From the NCBI GenBank assembly GCA_015680685.1, contig MNCI01035648.1, forward strand, positions 142,264 through 206,263: a stretch of 64,000 nt of DNA, in the 5' to 3' direction. The DNA is from Gnetum montanum (taxonomy: Eukaryota; Streptophyta; Gnetopsida; Gnetales; Gnetaceae). The notes beneath the pieces are model-generated. The model saw nothing but the letters and a program-made list of their open reading frames with translations. It did no database searches and was not told the origin of the DNA. Of this stretch, positions 21,484 to 33,877 are shown one piece after another; position 1 is the stretch's first letter; each line of letters starts with the position of its first letter. The translations under genes and the position numbers were made by a program.

Positions 21484-23064
21484 CTGTTATACTTCTTTGC
21501 ACTTTCTCATTTCTTCAACTCTCCTTTCTCTTTGGCCACCTAGTTTATGAGCATTTGGGTCTAATGGGTCATTACCTCAAAAAGTCTCCCTTTGGCATAG
21601 ACCCTGAGGGTTCTCCTTGTTTCAATCATGAGCCCATCTGTGATATGGTGCAGCTCATCCCATTGGGAGTATCCATGGCTTGGGTATCAGTGCGACAGGG
21701 AGTATTACCTACCTAGGGTTGCATCGAAGGACTTATGATTACCTTGTTTCTAGCCTAAGATTTGCCTTTGCAAATAGGACACTCTAGAGTACGTTTGATA
21801 TTTGTCCTTGAATAGCTCCAGCATCATACTTCATTTGTGGATGGATTCCGATTCTAAGGACTAGTACCAAATTTCTTGTTCTTTTATGAGTATCATGGGG
21901 AATAGTTTCAACTTTTGTCATTCATTCTCAACATTTTGGAAGACACAAGCATCATGGAAGGGTTGCAAATGGTTTTGTGGATTTGAGTTATATCCCCTCT
22001 CAAATCTAGGGATATTGTTCATATCCAATCTTTTGATGCGGCTATTCTTGAAGTGCTTAGTTGGGATTTTGATAGCCTCTGAAATATTCAGCATGTTCCT
22101 TCTAGCTAGCAGAGGCTCATCATAGTCATAATAGTCTCGCTAGCACTTGTCATGGCCATGATGCCTATAAAGAGTCTTGTTATGGCTTCTTTCTCTGTGG
22201 TACTCCTTCCCTTGATGTTGTTCCTACCCCTATTCTCTATTATCTTGGAGGGATCTACAATCATTCTCGTCGTTCATGACCATCCCAAGCCCTGTTGTTC
22301 TTTCTATTATCATGGCCTCTACTTTTACTGTTGGAGTTAGAGGAGCAAGATAATGAGGATGATGAAGAGGATGAAGACAAAGGATAATTAGCATCAAAGT
22401 GATGCATGTGGGGTTCTCTTCCTTCGATCCCTACCCTATTCCTTATGTTTATCTTTGTATTGGTGCTTATCATTACTCTTGCCTTTGGGTGATTGGTTGT
22501 AGTTATCATTTTTTGAGGGTCCATGGTCTTGAGAACCATTCTTCTTGTTACCAAGATTATCCATAGTTGATTGCAACCGTTGGTTAAGGATCTTCCCATC
22601 AAAAAAGGGGAGAATCTATGTATTGGGAAGCTCTCAAAAAGAAGTCCTCATCTTCTTTGTATTACTGTAAGAATAATTGGGTAGGGAACCTCTTACCTTT
22701 TGAAGTTTCATAACATGCTTCCAATTGTCAATCCTTCCTTCGTTGGGCATCTATGAGATGATAAGGCCTATAAAGAGGATCCTGGACTTCATATTTTGAA
22801 TTAAGTCTAGCGATGCCATAGTAGATCAGATTGTTCATTAACATTGCAAGCACTGATCAATTGAGAGACAACACAATGTTATCCTCTGTATCCCTTCAAT
22901 GCAACTACCCATCTTGATGTAGGACAAAAGTGAAGTTTGACATGTAGGGATTAAGATGAGTGTAGACAACACATAGTTGTTGGGATGTCTATGTTTTAGA
23001 AATCTCATCTCTGATTGGTTTCGCTAGTATGTGGTGGATATTTCTCCTTATAAGAAGAAGCCAT
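21484..23064 (-). pseudogene. W gag N-terminal two-thirds, decayed
   Basis: ATG at 23064 gives MASSYKEKYPPH. A Ser-rich linker (about 22400-22320, a long run of Ser codons) is followed by the capsid-like region and then by VAKEKGELKK-ESAKKYN, ending at the junction with E1's LTR. The zinc knuckle and everything downstream are missing. Multiple stops. Confidence 0.7.
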
Positions 23065-23189
23065 ATTTGTCTTTGTTCAAAAACAGTGTGTGCTTGTTTT
23101 TATATTCTTAATGATTTTTTATTTAATGATTTTTACAATGTCTTTGTAGGATACACTATCTTTCCTATTTCATGCACTTAGCTAGACTA

Positions 23190-23210
23190 GGTCCCCAGCA
23201 ACAGTGCCAA
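23190..23210 (-). promoter_or_regulatory. W primer-binding site, tRNA-Asp type
   Basis: TGGCACTGTTGCTGGGGACC follows the LTR end CTACTCATCA after one T. It is one of the closest matches in the window to the complement of the plant tRNA-Asp 3' end. Confidence 0.8.
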
Positions 23211-23383
23211 TGATGAGTAGTAAGTACTCTCTCCACTCAACCATATGAATCACAAGTGTTTACTAGTGATTTGGTTGAATTCCATGGACTTAGCCCCTAA
23301 ACACATCGGTAGACAAAGATAGTGATGTGAGAATTATGATCATTGTCTCCTTGGCTTTTACTTGTGTAAGCTCATTTGTATGG

Positions 23384-24329
23384 TGATGAATAGTGAGGTA
23401 CCCCTACACCCAACCATATGAATCATGAAGCATTCACGCATGATTCGGTTGAATTCTGTAAACTTTGTCATTTCCAATGCACTAACCCTTTATGAAGTGA
23501 GTCTAGCCTTAAGGTTAATCATTGTCTTCCCAATTACATTTGCAACATTTTTTGGAATGATTTAGTGTAATTGAGGCATTCGATTTTTATCATTTTTACG
23601 TTTTATAGTTGGGTGCTTGAAATGTAGATAAAAAGGGATTTGATTAATTAATCTAAATTAACTAATTAACTAATAATTTAACTAATTTTAACATAAGTAT
23701 CCATTCCCACTTTTCGTACACGTCCTGAACCCACACATTTGCTACTAGGCAACCAAGCACTACACTATTGGATGTACTAAGCAATAACATTGTTGGGATT
23801 ACCAAGCAAATATGTGTTACGCTCGAAGCGGTTGTACTTATGTGCGTAATCTATCTCATTTAATTGTCTCGTTAACGTAACAACTGGGAAATATTTAATA
23901 ATTAATTAAAAACATTTAATAAATAATTGGAAATAGTAAATGCATAAATAAAGTAACTAATCTATCCAAAGTGCTACAAGGTTTATCAAAAAGCTCATTT
24001 TTATTGCCACACACATTGTCATGCTCAAGTACAACAATGCTCAAATAAAGATCTGTACACTCAATGACTCTTGCTGTGGGCACTCGGAAAAATTCTAACT
24101 TTCAAATGGAAAAAATGCAAGAGCTCTACTATAATTACAATCTACTATTATAATTAATGCGACTGCAAGCATGTATTTATAGCCAAAAATCTAGAAAATT
24201 GACACTGTGTCAATGGGGACTCGTCGACGCATGGTAAGATGCAACAACTAGGCCTCATTGATGAGGCCTAATTGATGAGGCCACATTGACGAGGCCTCGT
24301 TGATGTAGCCAACTTAACATGACTCATTA
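23384..24329 (-). repeat. Z 3' LTR (family B)
   Basis: 946 bp, start TAATGAGTC at 24329, end TTCATCA at 23384. GAGGCCTC-centred palindromes at about 24240-24305 lie upstream of TATAAATA (24181-24174), with a poly(A) signal AATAAA in the GCAATAAAAATGAGC stretch near 24000. The polypurine tract CATGGGGGTA directly precedes it. Confidence 0.9.
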
Positions 24330-24565
24330 TACCCCCATGATTGAATGAAAACTCATCCTCGAGTTCTATTACAAAATTGGGAAGGTATGGGATTATTGGT
24401 TGACTTTTCTTCATACAAAATAAATTGATTGACTTGAAAAAAATGGAGTGTACAGATCAACACATTACAAAAAATGAAGGTGTTTAGGAAACAAAATTGA
24501 ATACCATGATTCAACTCTTTAAAATCGAACAACATGTTCCTTAATGGTGTGAAGCTTGTTGAAGA

Positions 24566-27415
24566 AGATTAAATGGTCCCAGGTAGTGGTGGTTCCTGAG
24601 GTTTTGAGGGGCCTTCACTGACTTCACACATTGGTGGTGGTTGAGGTGGCTGCAATTGTCCTATTGCTGTTGTGACTTTAGGCAAGAGGCAGAAAGCATC
24701 CAATAGTGCTTTCATTTTCTTCTCCTTACTCCTAGGATCATGCACCATCCACATAGCTTCCCTAATGTGGGTTGGAATGGGCACATCCCAAGGACTCAGA
24801 TTACTGAAAATAACCCCTTGGCATTGACAAACTAGGAAACAAACTATTTGTGTTTAATATCAAATGCTCTCAATGTGTTCTTCAACTCTTGGTAATCATT
24901 CATTCGTCTGGCTAGGTTCTTAGTGATAGATCATTGATCTTCGAGTCGCCCTCTGAGAACTTCAAGTTTAGCATTAGTAGTCTCAAGCTTTTGCTTGGTG
25001 TCCTTATGGTGTTTGAACTTGGCCTCGTATAGCAGATATGAGCTAGCCACTTATTTTTCTAACTTCAACCGTGGCCATCTAGCAGTAAGCATTTCCAAGT
25101 TTGCATAACAAAGATTGGTTAACTCCATGTACTTTGTCATCTGCTTGATTTATAGCTCCTTCAAGTGGATCTCCGCTTTGTTGTAGGCGTCAATCCCATC
25201 AAGGATGGGCTACCACATCTCTCTTTCTTGCTAGAGGACTTCATTTAGTTTTACCCTTACCATCTAGATTTTTTTTTCATTCACTTCTTTTTGCAAACTG
25301 ACCTGGTCCCTGTAGTGATTTTTCACTTTCTCAAATTTGAGTGCTTCATTCTTCTAGGTGACGATCTCAATGGCTAATTTTTGGTGTAAGGTGCATACCT
25401 CCTCCATTGACAAATTGCGGTTCTCTGTAGTTAATTTCCTCAGTTCAGTGTTTACCTTGGCAAGCTACTCCTACTATTGATGAATGAATTCTTGCATTTG
25501 ATCTTTCTGCTCAATCAACATTTCGCAGGCGATGATTTTGTGCAGTTAATGCTTCATTATTTTGGCGCATTTGATTCAAGTCCGTTTTGATTAAGTGCAT
25601 TTCAAATTTTGCTACAAACTATTTGAAGATGGCCATCACTACCTCCTCCTTGACCTTTTGAAATCATTCTTGAAGTTGTTTGATAGCTTCATCTCTTATC
25701 ACTATTGGGCTGTGGATTGTTTGTTCTACAAGTCAGGCACAAAGTTCGACAACCTCTATGGCCAAGTGTTAATTTTGTTCTTGGGCAATTTCTAGTTACC
25801 CCTTCAAGATAATACATTTGCCCCTTGCATTTAGTAGCTCCAACTAGGTTACGGTGATGTTCTTTAGAAGGTCAAAGATGTTCAGAGTCGATTGCCTAAT
25901 TCCTACCAGTTGTTCTAACAACTTTTCATGTTAGGCTACATGTAACTTCTCACTGACTGTGCTTATGAACATTTGCACATCTTGAAGTGTAGATATGTCT
26001 AGTATAGATGTTGTAGTTGCATTCAGTGCTTTAGCTACATGGTCAGCTACCACTTCTACCACTATCTTCTGCCCTTGGTGCTACATCACCAAGACAGTTG
26101 CCTCTTTGCCTTCCTCCAACCTCATTAAGAAAGTGTCGACATTCCCAGATATTCCTGGGAATAGATGATGTGTTGCTAGTGACATCATCACCTCTTGAGT
26201 GTTGGGATCTAACCTCAAAGGTAGCTATGTTCTTTGGGCAAAGAAAATGGAACCACCTCTCTCCATCTAGCTAACTGTTCGGGCCACCTCATTGAGGTGA
26301 CTCATTGTTGGCCGATATACAAATGGATCCACCCCCTTCATTCCTACTTATTCCTCTTGTTCACTCAAGAGATGTTCTTAGATTTTCTGTAGACGTTCAA
26401 TGGTTGCATAAGCCTCCGGTGTTGTTTCCTGAGTGGGTGGTGGTGGCAACAGCTCCTCTTCTTGAGTTGTTGCTGGTGTTTTATCCTTCATGATTTCTAC
26501 CCATGAGGCCACAAGAACATGCCTGAGAGTGTCATTAGAGTAGTGAATAATGCCTACCCTTTTGCAAAGTTTTTTGATGAGGCATAGAAAGGGTAGGGTC
26601 TTCCGTTCATGTTCATTTTCTTTGAAACGTTTTTCAATCTCTAAGTATAGTAGTTGTGGAAGGTTAACTGAGAACTTCCTGCTTAGAGCGACGCATGCTC
26701 GGGTGGAGAAAGCAGTCACCTTGCTTGGCCTCACCGTTTGATTGAGGTGATAGGCCATAATCTTGAAATAAATTCACTTTGTCGGTGTGAGAGCACCATA
26801 CTCCTTACAATCCACTCAGTAACATTGTTGGGTCCACTTTCTCTTAGCCTTAGGATTGCCTTTTGTAGATACTTTAGCTAGCTATGTTCCTATGTCAAGC
26901 AACCTAAGTGCCTGTGCAATGGCTTTTGCCTAGTAGGACACTTAAATGTCCTTCATCTTAACAACAAACCTTAGCCTTCAACTACTCTAGAAGAAATAGG
27001 TCTCTCCCATGTACAATTCCCCATTGGACATGATGATTGGCCACATGGGAGAGGTTTGTAGCTATGTTTTAACATCCTTTGGAGCTTTCTCCAAAAATGG
27101 CTCGAAGTTGATCTCTTGAAGGACCGATCTTTGAATGTCTTAGGACTAAATGATGTTTACGCATGCTTGAGTCAACATGACCTTAAGCCTTGGCCTTCTA
27201 GGCACTTCTCCTCTTTGTGATTATTCGGTTGGCACTTCTTCCTCTGAAATCTATTAGACATATTCCACTTTGGGTTCCTCCCAAAGAGATCCCATTGCAT
27301 GGGTCACCTCTAGTAGTTCTTGGCTTTGTTCTTGCTAGCCCCTTCTAGCTCTAGGTCATTTCTCCCATGGTTTTGAGGGTTCTCCTTCCTGTGGATGTTT
27401 TTGTTTGGGTGCCAT
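24566..27415 (-). pseudogene. Z ORF3: plant transposon protein-like domain plus coiled coil
   Basis: ATG at 27415 (MAPKQKHPQEGEPSKPWEK) directly follows a splice-acceptor-like TTACAG. An open stretch (26758-26378) holds MAYHLNQTVRPSKVTAFS, LSRKFSVNLPQLLYLEIEKR and LPFLCLIKKLCKRVGI, resembling the putative plant transposon protein domain of Athila-type proteins (PLPFPSLITxLCRxAGV-like wording); from memory of the family, not searched. A Pro-rich hinge, a coiled coil of about 500 residues and the C-terminal block (VHDPRSKEKKMKALLDAF, 24784-24569) follow. It ends PPLPGTI. Stops are scattered, mostly in the coiled coil. Confidence 0.75.
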
Positions 27416-27540
27416 CTGTAATCACAAGAAGACCATGGATTAGCAATCATTGTGTAACCTTAAAACAATTGGGATACCTTAACTCTTGAGGATATTTACA
27501 CTTNNNNNNNNNNNNNNNNNNNNNNNNNGATAAGTGCAAG
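27416..27540 (-). promoter_or_regulatory. Z ORF3 leader intron, acceptor side, with gap over the donor
   Basis: Acceptor GTGATTACAG/ATG ends at 27416, with a branch-like GCTAATCC about 25 nt upstream (near 27440). The donor expected by homology with X and Y falls inside the 25-N gap (27504-27528), and about 200 nt of intron relative to Y is missing at that gap. Confidence 0.55.
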
Positions 27541-27671
27541 ATCAAAAAATAAAGTGATTTGAATAAATGATTAGGAAGTTATGAGCTCTAGAAGGTTTTG
27601 GGTTTTGAAAAATTACAAAAATTTCATGTGTCTTATGAGCAATTTGCAAAAAATTCCAAAGTGTTCAAAAG

Positions 27672-27757
27672 TATATATAGGATCTAAGCACTACATTGAC
27701 AATGCCTAGTCAACAAGGCCTTGTCAATGTGATTGATTGCATTGATGAGGCCTCATT
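27672..27757 (-). promoter_or_regulatory. Z internal U3-like promoter upstream of ORF3
   Basis: Perfect palindromes ATGAGGCCTCAT (27756-27745) and CAAGGCCTTG (27723-27714) lie upstream of the TATA box TATATATA (27679-27672). The Z LTR has the same GGCC-palindrome-then-TATA layout, but this copy lies about 2.7 kb inside the element from ORF3's 3' end. Confidence 0.6.
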
Positions 27758-29520
27758 GATGTAGTCAATGACCACCGTTGACTTGGTCAAACTTTTAAGT
27801 AACAAGGAATTTTTGGATGAAATTGGGTTTAAATGGAAGCTCATAAGACCAAGAATAATATGAAAACATGAGAAGAGGGTGTTAAAGCTGATAAATTTAA
27901 AAAAATGGAGAAAATGGAGAAAAATTGATTTAGTGGATAAATGAAATGAAAGATTAAGAAGTACTGAGTGGTTTACGTAATAAAAAATGCAAAAGGTAAG
28001 ATTGTAGTGATGTCAAAGGTAAGGAACCTTAACTAATNAGTAAGATTGTAGTGATGTCAAAGGTAAGGAACCTTAACTAATCAAGCCAAGAGCTATACAA
28101 GTGGGTCCTGCCCATAGTAGGCTCATGTCGTTTTTACCCTTGCATAACCTCAACCAAAGGGTCCATGGGCACCATAGTCAATTTATGGTCATGAAAAGTT
28201 AAAGACCAACCCAAAAGAATCCATTCAAGAATCCTAATACGTTAGACCAAGACATGAAGCATAACATAGAACACAATAGTGAGGTGAGGTATGGTAGTGT
28301 GGATGGATGATAGAGAAGGCATAATGGTGTTCCAAATTGAGGTCATAAGAAGTCCCTTGTGGAATTTTGTGGTTAAAATGACCTAGGAAGTTCCATCCTT
28401 AGTCCAAACCAAAACCATTTGCTCTCAGTAACTTCGCATTGCCACTCTAAGATTTATCCACCCACTCAAGACACCAAAGTGCCTCCACAAAATAACCATT
28501 ATTCTACAAGAAGAAGAAAAGGGAAGTAGGAAGTAAGAGAGAGGGCCTTAGTTAGAGGGGACCTTCAAGCATAGGTGCATGTTGTTTGAGTCCCATAAGT
28601 AGTGCTTGTAGCCATTTTATTTGTCAAAGGGGTGTGCTTTGAATTTCCATTAGTTTTTTTGTTTTGTTTTTTGTTTTTGAAATGGGAATCACACCATGTG
28701 AGGACTTATTCATGTTGAAGGGATGTGCTTTGAATGCCCATTGTTTTTTCCCTAGTGTTGTTTTTTCTTTTCTTTAAATGGGAACCACACCATGCAACAA
28801 CTTATTTGTCTTCCTATTATTGGTTGGTGTGGGAAAAATAGTCAAGCACTCAAGTAAGAAGAAAAAGACAAAGAGTATTGAGTTCCCTTGAAGTCACACC
28901 CTTTACAAACCTTTGAATCCTTCCTAATTTCAAAACTAACAAGGTCACCGATTGATTAAAAGTTTCTTTAATGAAAAGGGACCTCAAATTCTTAGAACAA
29001 GAAAAATAATAGAGTTCATTGGATGGGCAAATGATGTGGATTCATTGCCTGTTCCATGAAAAATAAACCATGACAAAGTCATTAGATAGTAGAATTCAAA
29101 AATAGAAACCAGACATCGACAATCACACATTAAGCATAGACCATCATTAGTAAATAGTAATCGTGGCACTATGTCCTATGACAATAAAGAAAATTTATTA
29201 GCAAAAATGAGAAAATATCACACTTAAAAAAAAGAAAGAAAAATAAAGTAAAATATATAAGAAAGTGTAAAATAATCAAGAAAGTTTAAAGGTACTAAAG
29301 GTGGTGTAAAATTAGAAAAATTCGAAAATCAAAAATTTGTAAAATTAAAAATGTGAAAAACAAAAAGATAGAAAAACTGAGAGGCCATGGTATTGGTTAG
29401 CATAGATGGCCATTTCCCCCACAACTGAGTTGGAGGGAGGAGATCCAGAAAATAGAACGTGGTTGTCCATCTGTTGAGGTGGTATTCACACCAGCCTATC
29501 TTGGTTCGAGGAAAGGTTTG
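27758..29520 (-). other. Z post-integrase spacer
   Basis: No coding domain. It holds the conserved block around GTGGGTCCTGCCCATAGTAG (28101-28120, read on the plus strand), a single N at 28038 between duplicated flanks, the GTCACACCC block near 28893, and an A-rich stretch 29220-29370 (T-rich on the element strand). Confidence 0.7.
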
Positions 29521-30560
29521 ACTTGTTGGATGTTGACCAACTACTTTTTATCTAGGTTGTTAGGTTTGTAGATCAATATGACCCCAGAGGAAAACGTTTG
29601 ATTAATTATATAAGGTCCTTCCCACAATGTTTGGAATTTTATCTTTTGGGGTACATGTGTGGGGTTCCAATAAAGAACCTTATCTCCTAGTTGAAGTTTT
29701 ACTTTCTTGATTCTAAGGTCATGACATTGCTTGTTAAATGCCTTGTTCACCTCATTCAAAGATGGGCCACTAAGTGATTTTCATTTAGCATGTTTAGATT
29801 GATCAATCTTTCCTTTTGTGCTAGACTTAGGTCAAGGTTTAGATCATAGGTCGTTGAGAGTGTACAGAACGCGAATTGAATCAAGAGTATTGGAAGTTTC
29901 TCATACACTAACTCATAGGGAGAATAGTTAATAGGAAGTTTCCAAGTTGAATAGTAAGCCCAGAGAGCATCATTAAGTTTTGTACTCCAGTCCTTCCTAT
30001 ATTTGCTAATGGTTCGTGTTAGTATTTTTGTAATCTCCCAATTTCTGCTTGATCATTGGCTTGGGAGTGGTAAGATGTTGTTAATTTATGTTCTACCCCC
30101 AAGCATTACATTAATTTTCTAAATATGACACTGGTGAAACGAGTTCCATTATTAGAAATTAGTGAACATGGCACTTCAAACCTATTCATGATATTTGGTT
30201 GTATAAATTTGGCATTAGTGGATAATGTACAATCAATAATGGCTACTACTTCTACCGATTTTGTGTAGTAGTCAATTGCTACTATAATATACACCTTCCT
30301 ATTAGACATGGGTGTGATGGGACCCATGAAGTCAACACCCCATATGTCAAAAGGTTCTAGTGGTTGAATCCACTATTGAGGAGCTTTCATGCAAGTGGTC
30401 ATCCCCTCGTCGCGTTGACAACATTCACAAGACTTGACGAACTAGTGGGCATCCCTAAAGATTGTGGACCAATAGTATCTTGCCATCAAGATTTTTATTG
30501 TAGTGTGTTCATTGCATAGTGACCTTTGCAAGGTCCTTCATTAGCATCTTGGAGAACACA
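29520..30560 (-). pseudogene. Z integrase
   Basis: N-terminal zinc-binding region near 30560-30400 (GHYAMNT, then SCECCQRDEG), catalytic core with WGVDFMGPI, ISNNGTRF (second Asp changed to Asn) and NDQAEIG with the catalytic Glu kept. The C-terminal module is in an open stretch 29759-29541: NEVNKAFNKQCHDLRIKKVK, LGDKVLYWN, KFQTLWEGPYIINQTF. It would insert the cDNA into the genome; the altered Asp and stops make it inactive. Confidence 0.85.
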
Positions 30561-31236
30561 CACTTGATCTTTGTTAGGGACATACCAACAGATTAGGCCA
30601 TCAGCACACACCTTGTAAAGATGTTTGTTAATTTCCATGAAGTATTTGGCCCAATGAAGAAATTGTTGCTTTTTCCTAAAATCCATGTTTTGTGGCATCT
30701 CTTGAGTGAGAAGATATGTGAGGATGCCATTATACCTAATTACTTTTTTAGGCATTTGTTCACTTATTACTTTAGTAAAGCAGAGTTCGTCTAGAAATTG
30801 ATCAGAGAGCAGGCTCTCCTCCTCTTTGTTATCCCATCTTAAGCAAAAGAGATGGTTAGCAATCACATTATCGGTCCCTTTTCAATCTACCATAGTGAGA
30901 TCGAATTCTAGCAAGATCACAAGCCACTGTATAATAAGAGAGCTCACCATTGGCTTATTCATGAGGAAGCGAATTGCACTATGGTCCATATGCACAAATA
31001 CTTTGTAACCTAGCACATAGTGCCTAAACGTTTGTAGTGTGTACACCACTACCATTAATTTTTCTTCATGGTGGTGTAATTTAACTATGCTCCCACAATG
31101 CTTTTACTCATGCAATGGATAGAATATGGATGTTTCTTATCATTTATCTGCATGAGCACTGCTCCCAAAGTATAGTTAGATGCGTCTATCATGATATGGA
31201 ATGGTTTGGACCAATCTAGTGCTCATAGGATTAATG
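30495..31236 (-). pseudogene. Z RNase H
   Basis: Contains the C-terminal ENVIANHLFCLRWDNKEEES region and upstream remnants of DASNYTLGAVLM and YALxTFRHYVLGYKVF. At 31237 a single N marks the point where roughly 420 bp present in Y (RT catalytic box to connection) is missing. Confidence 0.75.
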
Positions 31237-31237
31237 N

Positions 31238-32052
31238 AAGACTTCAACACCTCTACTTATTTGCTATTAAAAGATACTAAGGACCAAGCATTGAAATGTT
31301 GTAAGGACATTACATAAGCCAAATGGCATTTTACAATATGAAAAAGTTCCCTAGGGACTCGTGAATGTTGTCTTGGCCTAATCTTCAAGTGCAATTTGGA
31401 TTTGGTTATAGCCACTATAACTATCCAAAAAGCTATAATAACAATGCCTAGATATGGTGTCTAATACTTGATCCAAAAATGGTAAAGGAAAGTGATCCTT
31501 AAATGTTATCATATTTAATAGCCTAAAGTCAATGCAAACCCACCATTTGTCACCCTTCTTCGGTATTACGAGTGGGCTAACCCACTCACTATCCTCGATT
31601 GGATAGATGAACCTCATCTTGAGTAGTTGCTCTATTTCCTCTTTGATAATTTGCTTCAATTTGGGGTTCAATTGCCTTTGCGGCTACCTTCTAGTCTTCA
31701 TGGTCGGGTCGGTGTAGATGTGATGCTGGCATATCCTTGGATTGATTCTTGTTAGCTATTGATATGACCAAGTAAAGGATGTTGACCATTTATTCACCAC
31801 TTTCAACAACTTTTCCTTTTGCTTACAAGAAAGTTTGACATTAATTATGATTGATTTACCATTCTTTAAAAATGCATACTCCATACCGGCCGGTAAATCT
31901 TTTTGTTCCAAGGGCTCCTGCTTGAAGTGATTAAGGATTTCCAACTCTTCCCAACATGTATCATCATCTTCATTAGAGAGTTGGGAATGAACTTGTTTAA
32001 TTTTATCCATGCCTTCAACATATGAACATGTTAGGCTCTTAGTTGGCTCCAT
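31238..32052 (-). pseudogene. Z reverse transcriptase, N-terminal part
   Basis: Open stretches 32052-31756 (DLPAGMEYAFLKNGKSIIIN, LLKVVNKWSTSFTWSYQ) and 31671-31378 (EEIEQLLKMRFIYPIEDSEW, WWVCIDFRLLN, DHFPLPFLDQVLDTI, YYSFLDSYSGYNQIQIALED). These are the fingers and first palm motifs of an Athila-type RT; the Asp of FLDSYSGY is kept. The FxDD catalytic box lies in the sequence missing at the N of 31237. Confidence 0.85.
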
Positions 32053-32154
32053 GCATATTGTGCTACTATCTAAATCAGTTATTAGCCACTGGGTGCCCTT
32101 TTGTTTTGTGGTTGTTATGTATAGACACCTTTGAATGTTAATTTCTTATGCACA

Positions 32155-32235
32155 TTAATTGCATGCCTTAATGTATGTACCCTTGATTGACCAAATATTT
32201 TGCACGCAATTGCACTTGTTATCACTATACATAAT
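32155..32235 (-). pseudogene. Z protease-RT linker, downstream of T1
   Basis: Encodes SDNKCNCVQNIWSIKGTYIK, matching YDNECNCVQKIWSIKSTYVK of Y. It is interrupted at 32235 by T1 and resumes at 34699; the bases on both sides rejoin exactly as in Y once T1 and one ATAAT copy are removed. Confidence 0.85.
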
Positions 32236-33054
32236 TGATGGGACGCGATATCGCATGGGCCACGATATCGCGTCTTCCCCTACGATATTGCGTACACGAT
32301 ATCGCAGCGCACCGCTAAATCTATAAATAAGAGGTGACTCTCCCTTATTTCTCAATCTAGGCCTAGATCGTAGCAAAACTCTGGCAATTTTATCTCTCCA
32401 AAGATAGAATAATTTCCATGTGCTCGCAGTAGGAGCTCCAGAGTGAATGGATCTTTATTTGAGCAAATATTGTACCTTAGCACAGGTTTGTGTGCGAAAA
32501 TAAAGACGAACTTTTCGATAAACCTTGTAGTGCATGGACTAAGCTAAATAGGACTTTAATTATTGTTATTTATTATTCATAATTTAAATGCTTTATTAGT
32601 TAATTAAATCTCTCTCAACCCTTCTCCCATAGTTATGTGCATTCAGTACGACCACTTTGAGGACGTGTGTTACACTTGGTAATCCTAGCAACGAATAGCA
32701 TTTGGTAATCCCAGAAAGTTGCATTGGTTTAGGGTGTGAACGGTAAGTGGGAACGAATGCTGATGCTAGGTTAATTAAGGCTTAGTTAGTTAGTTAAAGC
32801 TAGTTAATTAGTCTCTTCACCCTTCACCTCATTGGCATAGGAGATAAAAACATAAAAGATATAAAAATTACATACCTTAGACTTACTTAACCATACAACC
32901 ATGACAAATACAAGTAAGTCTGGGAAGACAACGAATGATTAACCTTAAGTGTTCCATGAGGCGTGTAGGCACTTAGTCTACGGAGTTCGACTAGATCATG
33001 CGTGTAACGCTCATATTCGTATGGTTGAGTGTAGGGGTACCTCGCGACTCATCA
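32236..33054 (+). repeat. T1 left LTR (family A)
   Basis: TGATGGGACGCG to CTCATCA, 819 bp. GATATC palindromes at about 32245-32305, TATAAATA 32322-32329, poly(A) region AATAAAGACGAAC near 32499. It differs from the right LTR mostly by transitions and small indels. Confidence 0.92.
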
Positions 33055-33055
33055 T

Positions 33056-33130
33056 TGGCATCGTTGTCGGGGATTGAACCCGGGTCGCTCGTGTGACAAG
33101 CAGGAATACTCACCACTATACTACAACGAC
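33056..33130 (-). tRNA. Reverse-transcribed full-length tRNA-Asp(GTC) copy at the T1 primer site (not a functional gene)
   Basis: Minus strand 33130-33056 is exactly 75 nt: 5' GTCGTTGTAGTATAGTGG, anticodon GTC at tRNA positions 34-36 (33097-33095), T-arm GGGTTCAATCCC and a 3' CCA. CCA is not encoded in eukaryotic nuclear tRNA genes, so the copy derives from a mature tRNA. Its 3' 18 nt are the primer site, one T from the LTR end. The anticodon stem has two mispairs, so it is unlikely to be functional. Normal elements here keep only the 18-20 nt primer site. Confidence 0.9.
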
Positions 33131-33877
33131 ATATAGTGACTGCTTACCCTTATCCTCACCGTTGTGCTCTTTGTGACTACGTCCTAATGTGGAAGGAGAG
33201 GGTGAATGGTGTGATGAAGGGGAAGAAGAAGGAGAACCATCACCATGACGATGTTTCTTACCTTCTCTTCGGTGGCTACGGTCCCGATCATGATGACGAT
33301 CAGACTGCCCATCCTTGTCATGTGTTTTTGTTCCCTTAGTGAACACTTGGTGTTCGTGGGCATCAGAATTAGGGTTTTGTATCGTGGAGTACAAGTTCTG
33401 ATACACCACCTCCTCACTATTGTTAGGAGGGGGAACACCATTTTGTGGAGAACCTATTGAAATAGGTTCACCACCCTTAATTACTCTTATGACAGGTGAA
33501 CCGTTATGGGGCCCTTTGCCCTTCAACGATGTATGGTAGCTCTCCTGCCGTAAGTTCCTTAGACGTTGTACTACTGTGGGATGGTAATCCATTATGTCAT
33601 AATCTTCTGCAACATATTCAGCGTATAATTCTGTCATGCCTATCTGTGCAAGAGCACAAGGGAGCATGTTAGGGACTGCTCGATCTGGAGGTAACACTAT
33701 GTTACCTTGCAAGTCTCTCCAACGCAGTTGTTCATCCTGATGGAGGATAAAGGTAAAATCGAGTATATACTCATCGTGATGAGTATATACCACCCAATAC
33801 TATTGAGGAACTGGCGGTTTTTGGTTATGTGTTTGGTGTCGTCGACTATCCTAGTGTGATCCCTAGGAAATGGAGTA
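33131..33877 (-). CDS. T1 inverted gag 5' fragment (partial, mostly open)
   Basis: Minus-strand gag from near its start codon (33877; the first 28 codons are in another frame) to the Arg/Ser-rich linker. The uninterrupted frame from 33793 is 225 codons: YTHHDEYILDFTFILHQDEQ, NIVLPPDRAVPNMLPCALAQ, a Pro/Asn linker, then HHDRDRSHRREGKKHRHGDG and Ser/Pro repeats. The frame runs a few codons into the tRNA copy. The capsid-like core and zinc knuckle are absent. It has far fewer stops than other gags here, so T1 is young. Confidence 0.85.

Larger units (their letters stand above)
21484..23383 (-). mobile_element. W: 5' end of an Athila-type element (LTR piece, primer site, gag N-terminus)
   Basis: On the minus strand: 172 bp of the 3' part of a 5' LTR (23382-23211), primer site (23210-23190), gag start at about 23064 and gag down to 21484, where E1's 3' LTR begins. 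The LTR piece is interrupted at 23383 by Z. The remainder of W is not found in the window. Confidence 0.75.

Noticed and set aside
22261-22602. Minus-strand 113-codon Ser-rich ORF as a host gene
   Set aside because: It is the Ser-rich linker of W gag, co-linear with the gag of Z, Y and T1.
2817-23210. E1 (gag C-terminal half onward) and W (gag N-terminal half, inverted beyond E1's 3' LTR) as the inverted product of one self-integrating cDNA
   Set aside because: The geometry fits, but the two gag pieces overlap by about 40 bp and differ at roughly a quarter of those positions, far beyond a 5-bp duplication of one molecule. Two separate copies with E1 inserted into W, then loss of E1's 5' end, is simpler.
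33056-33130. A functional nuclear tRNA-Asp gene
   Set aside because: It carries an encoded CCA, starts exactly at the primer site one base from an LTR end, has mispairs in the anticodon stem and is flanked by retroelement sequence, so it is a reverse-transcribed primer copy.
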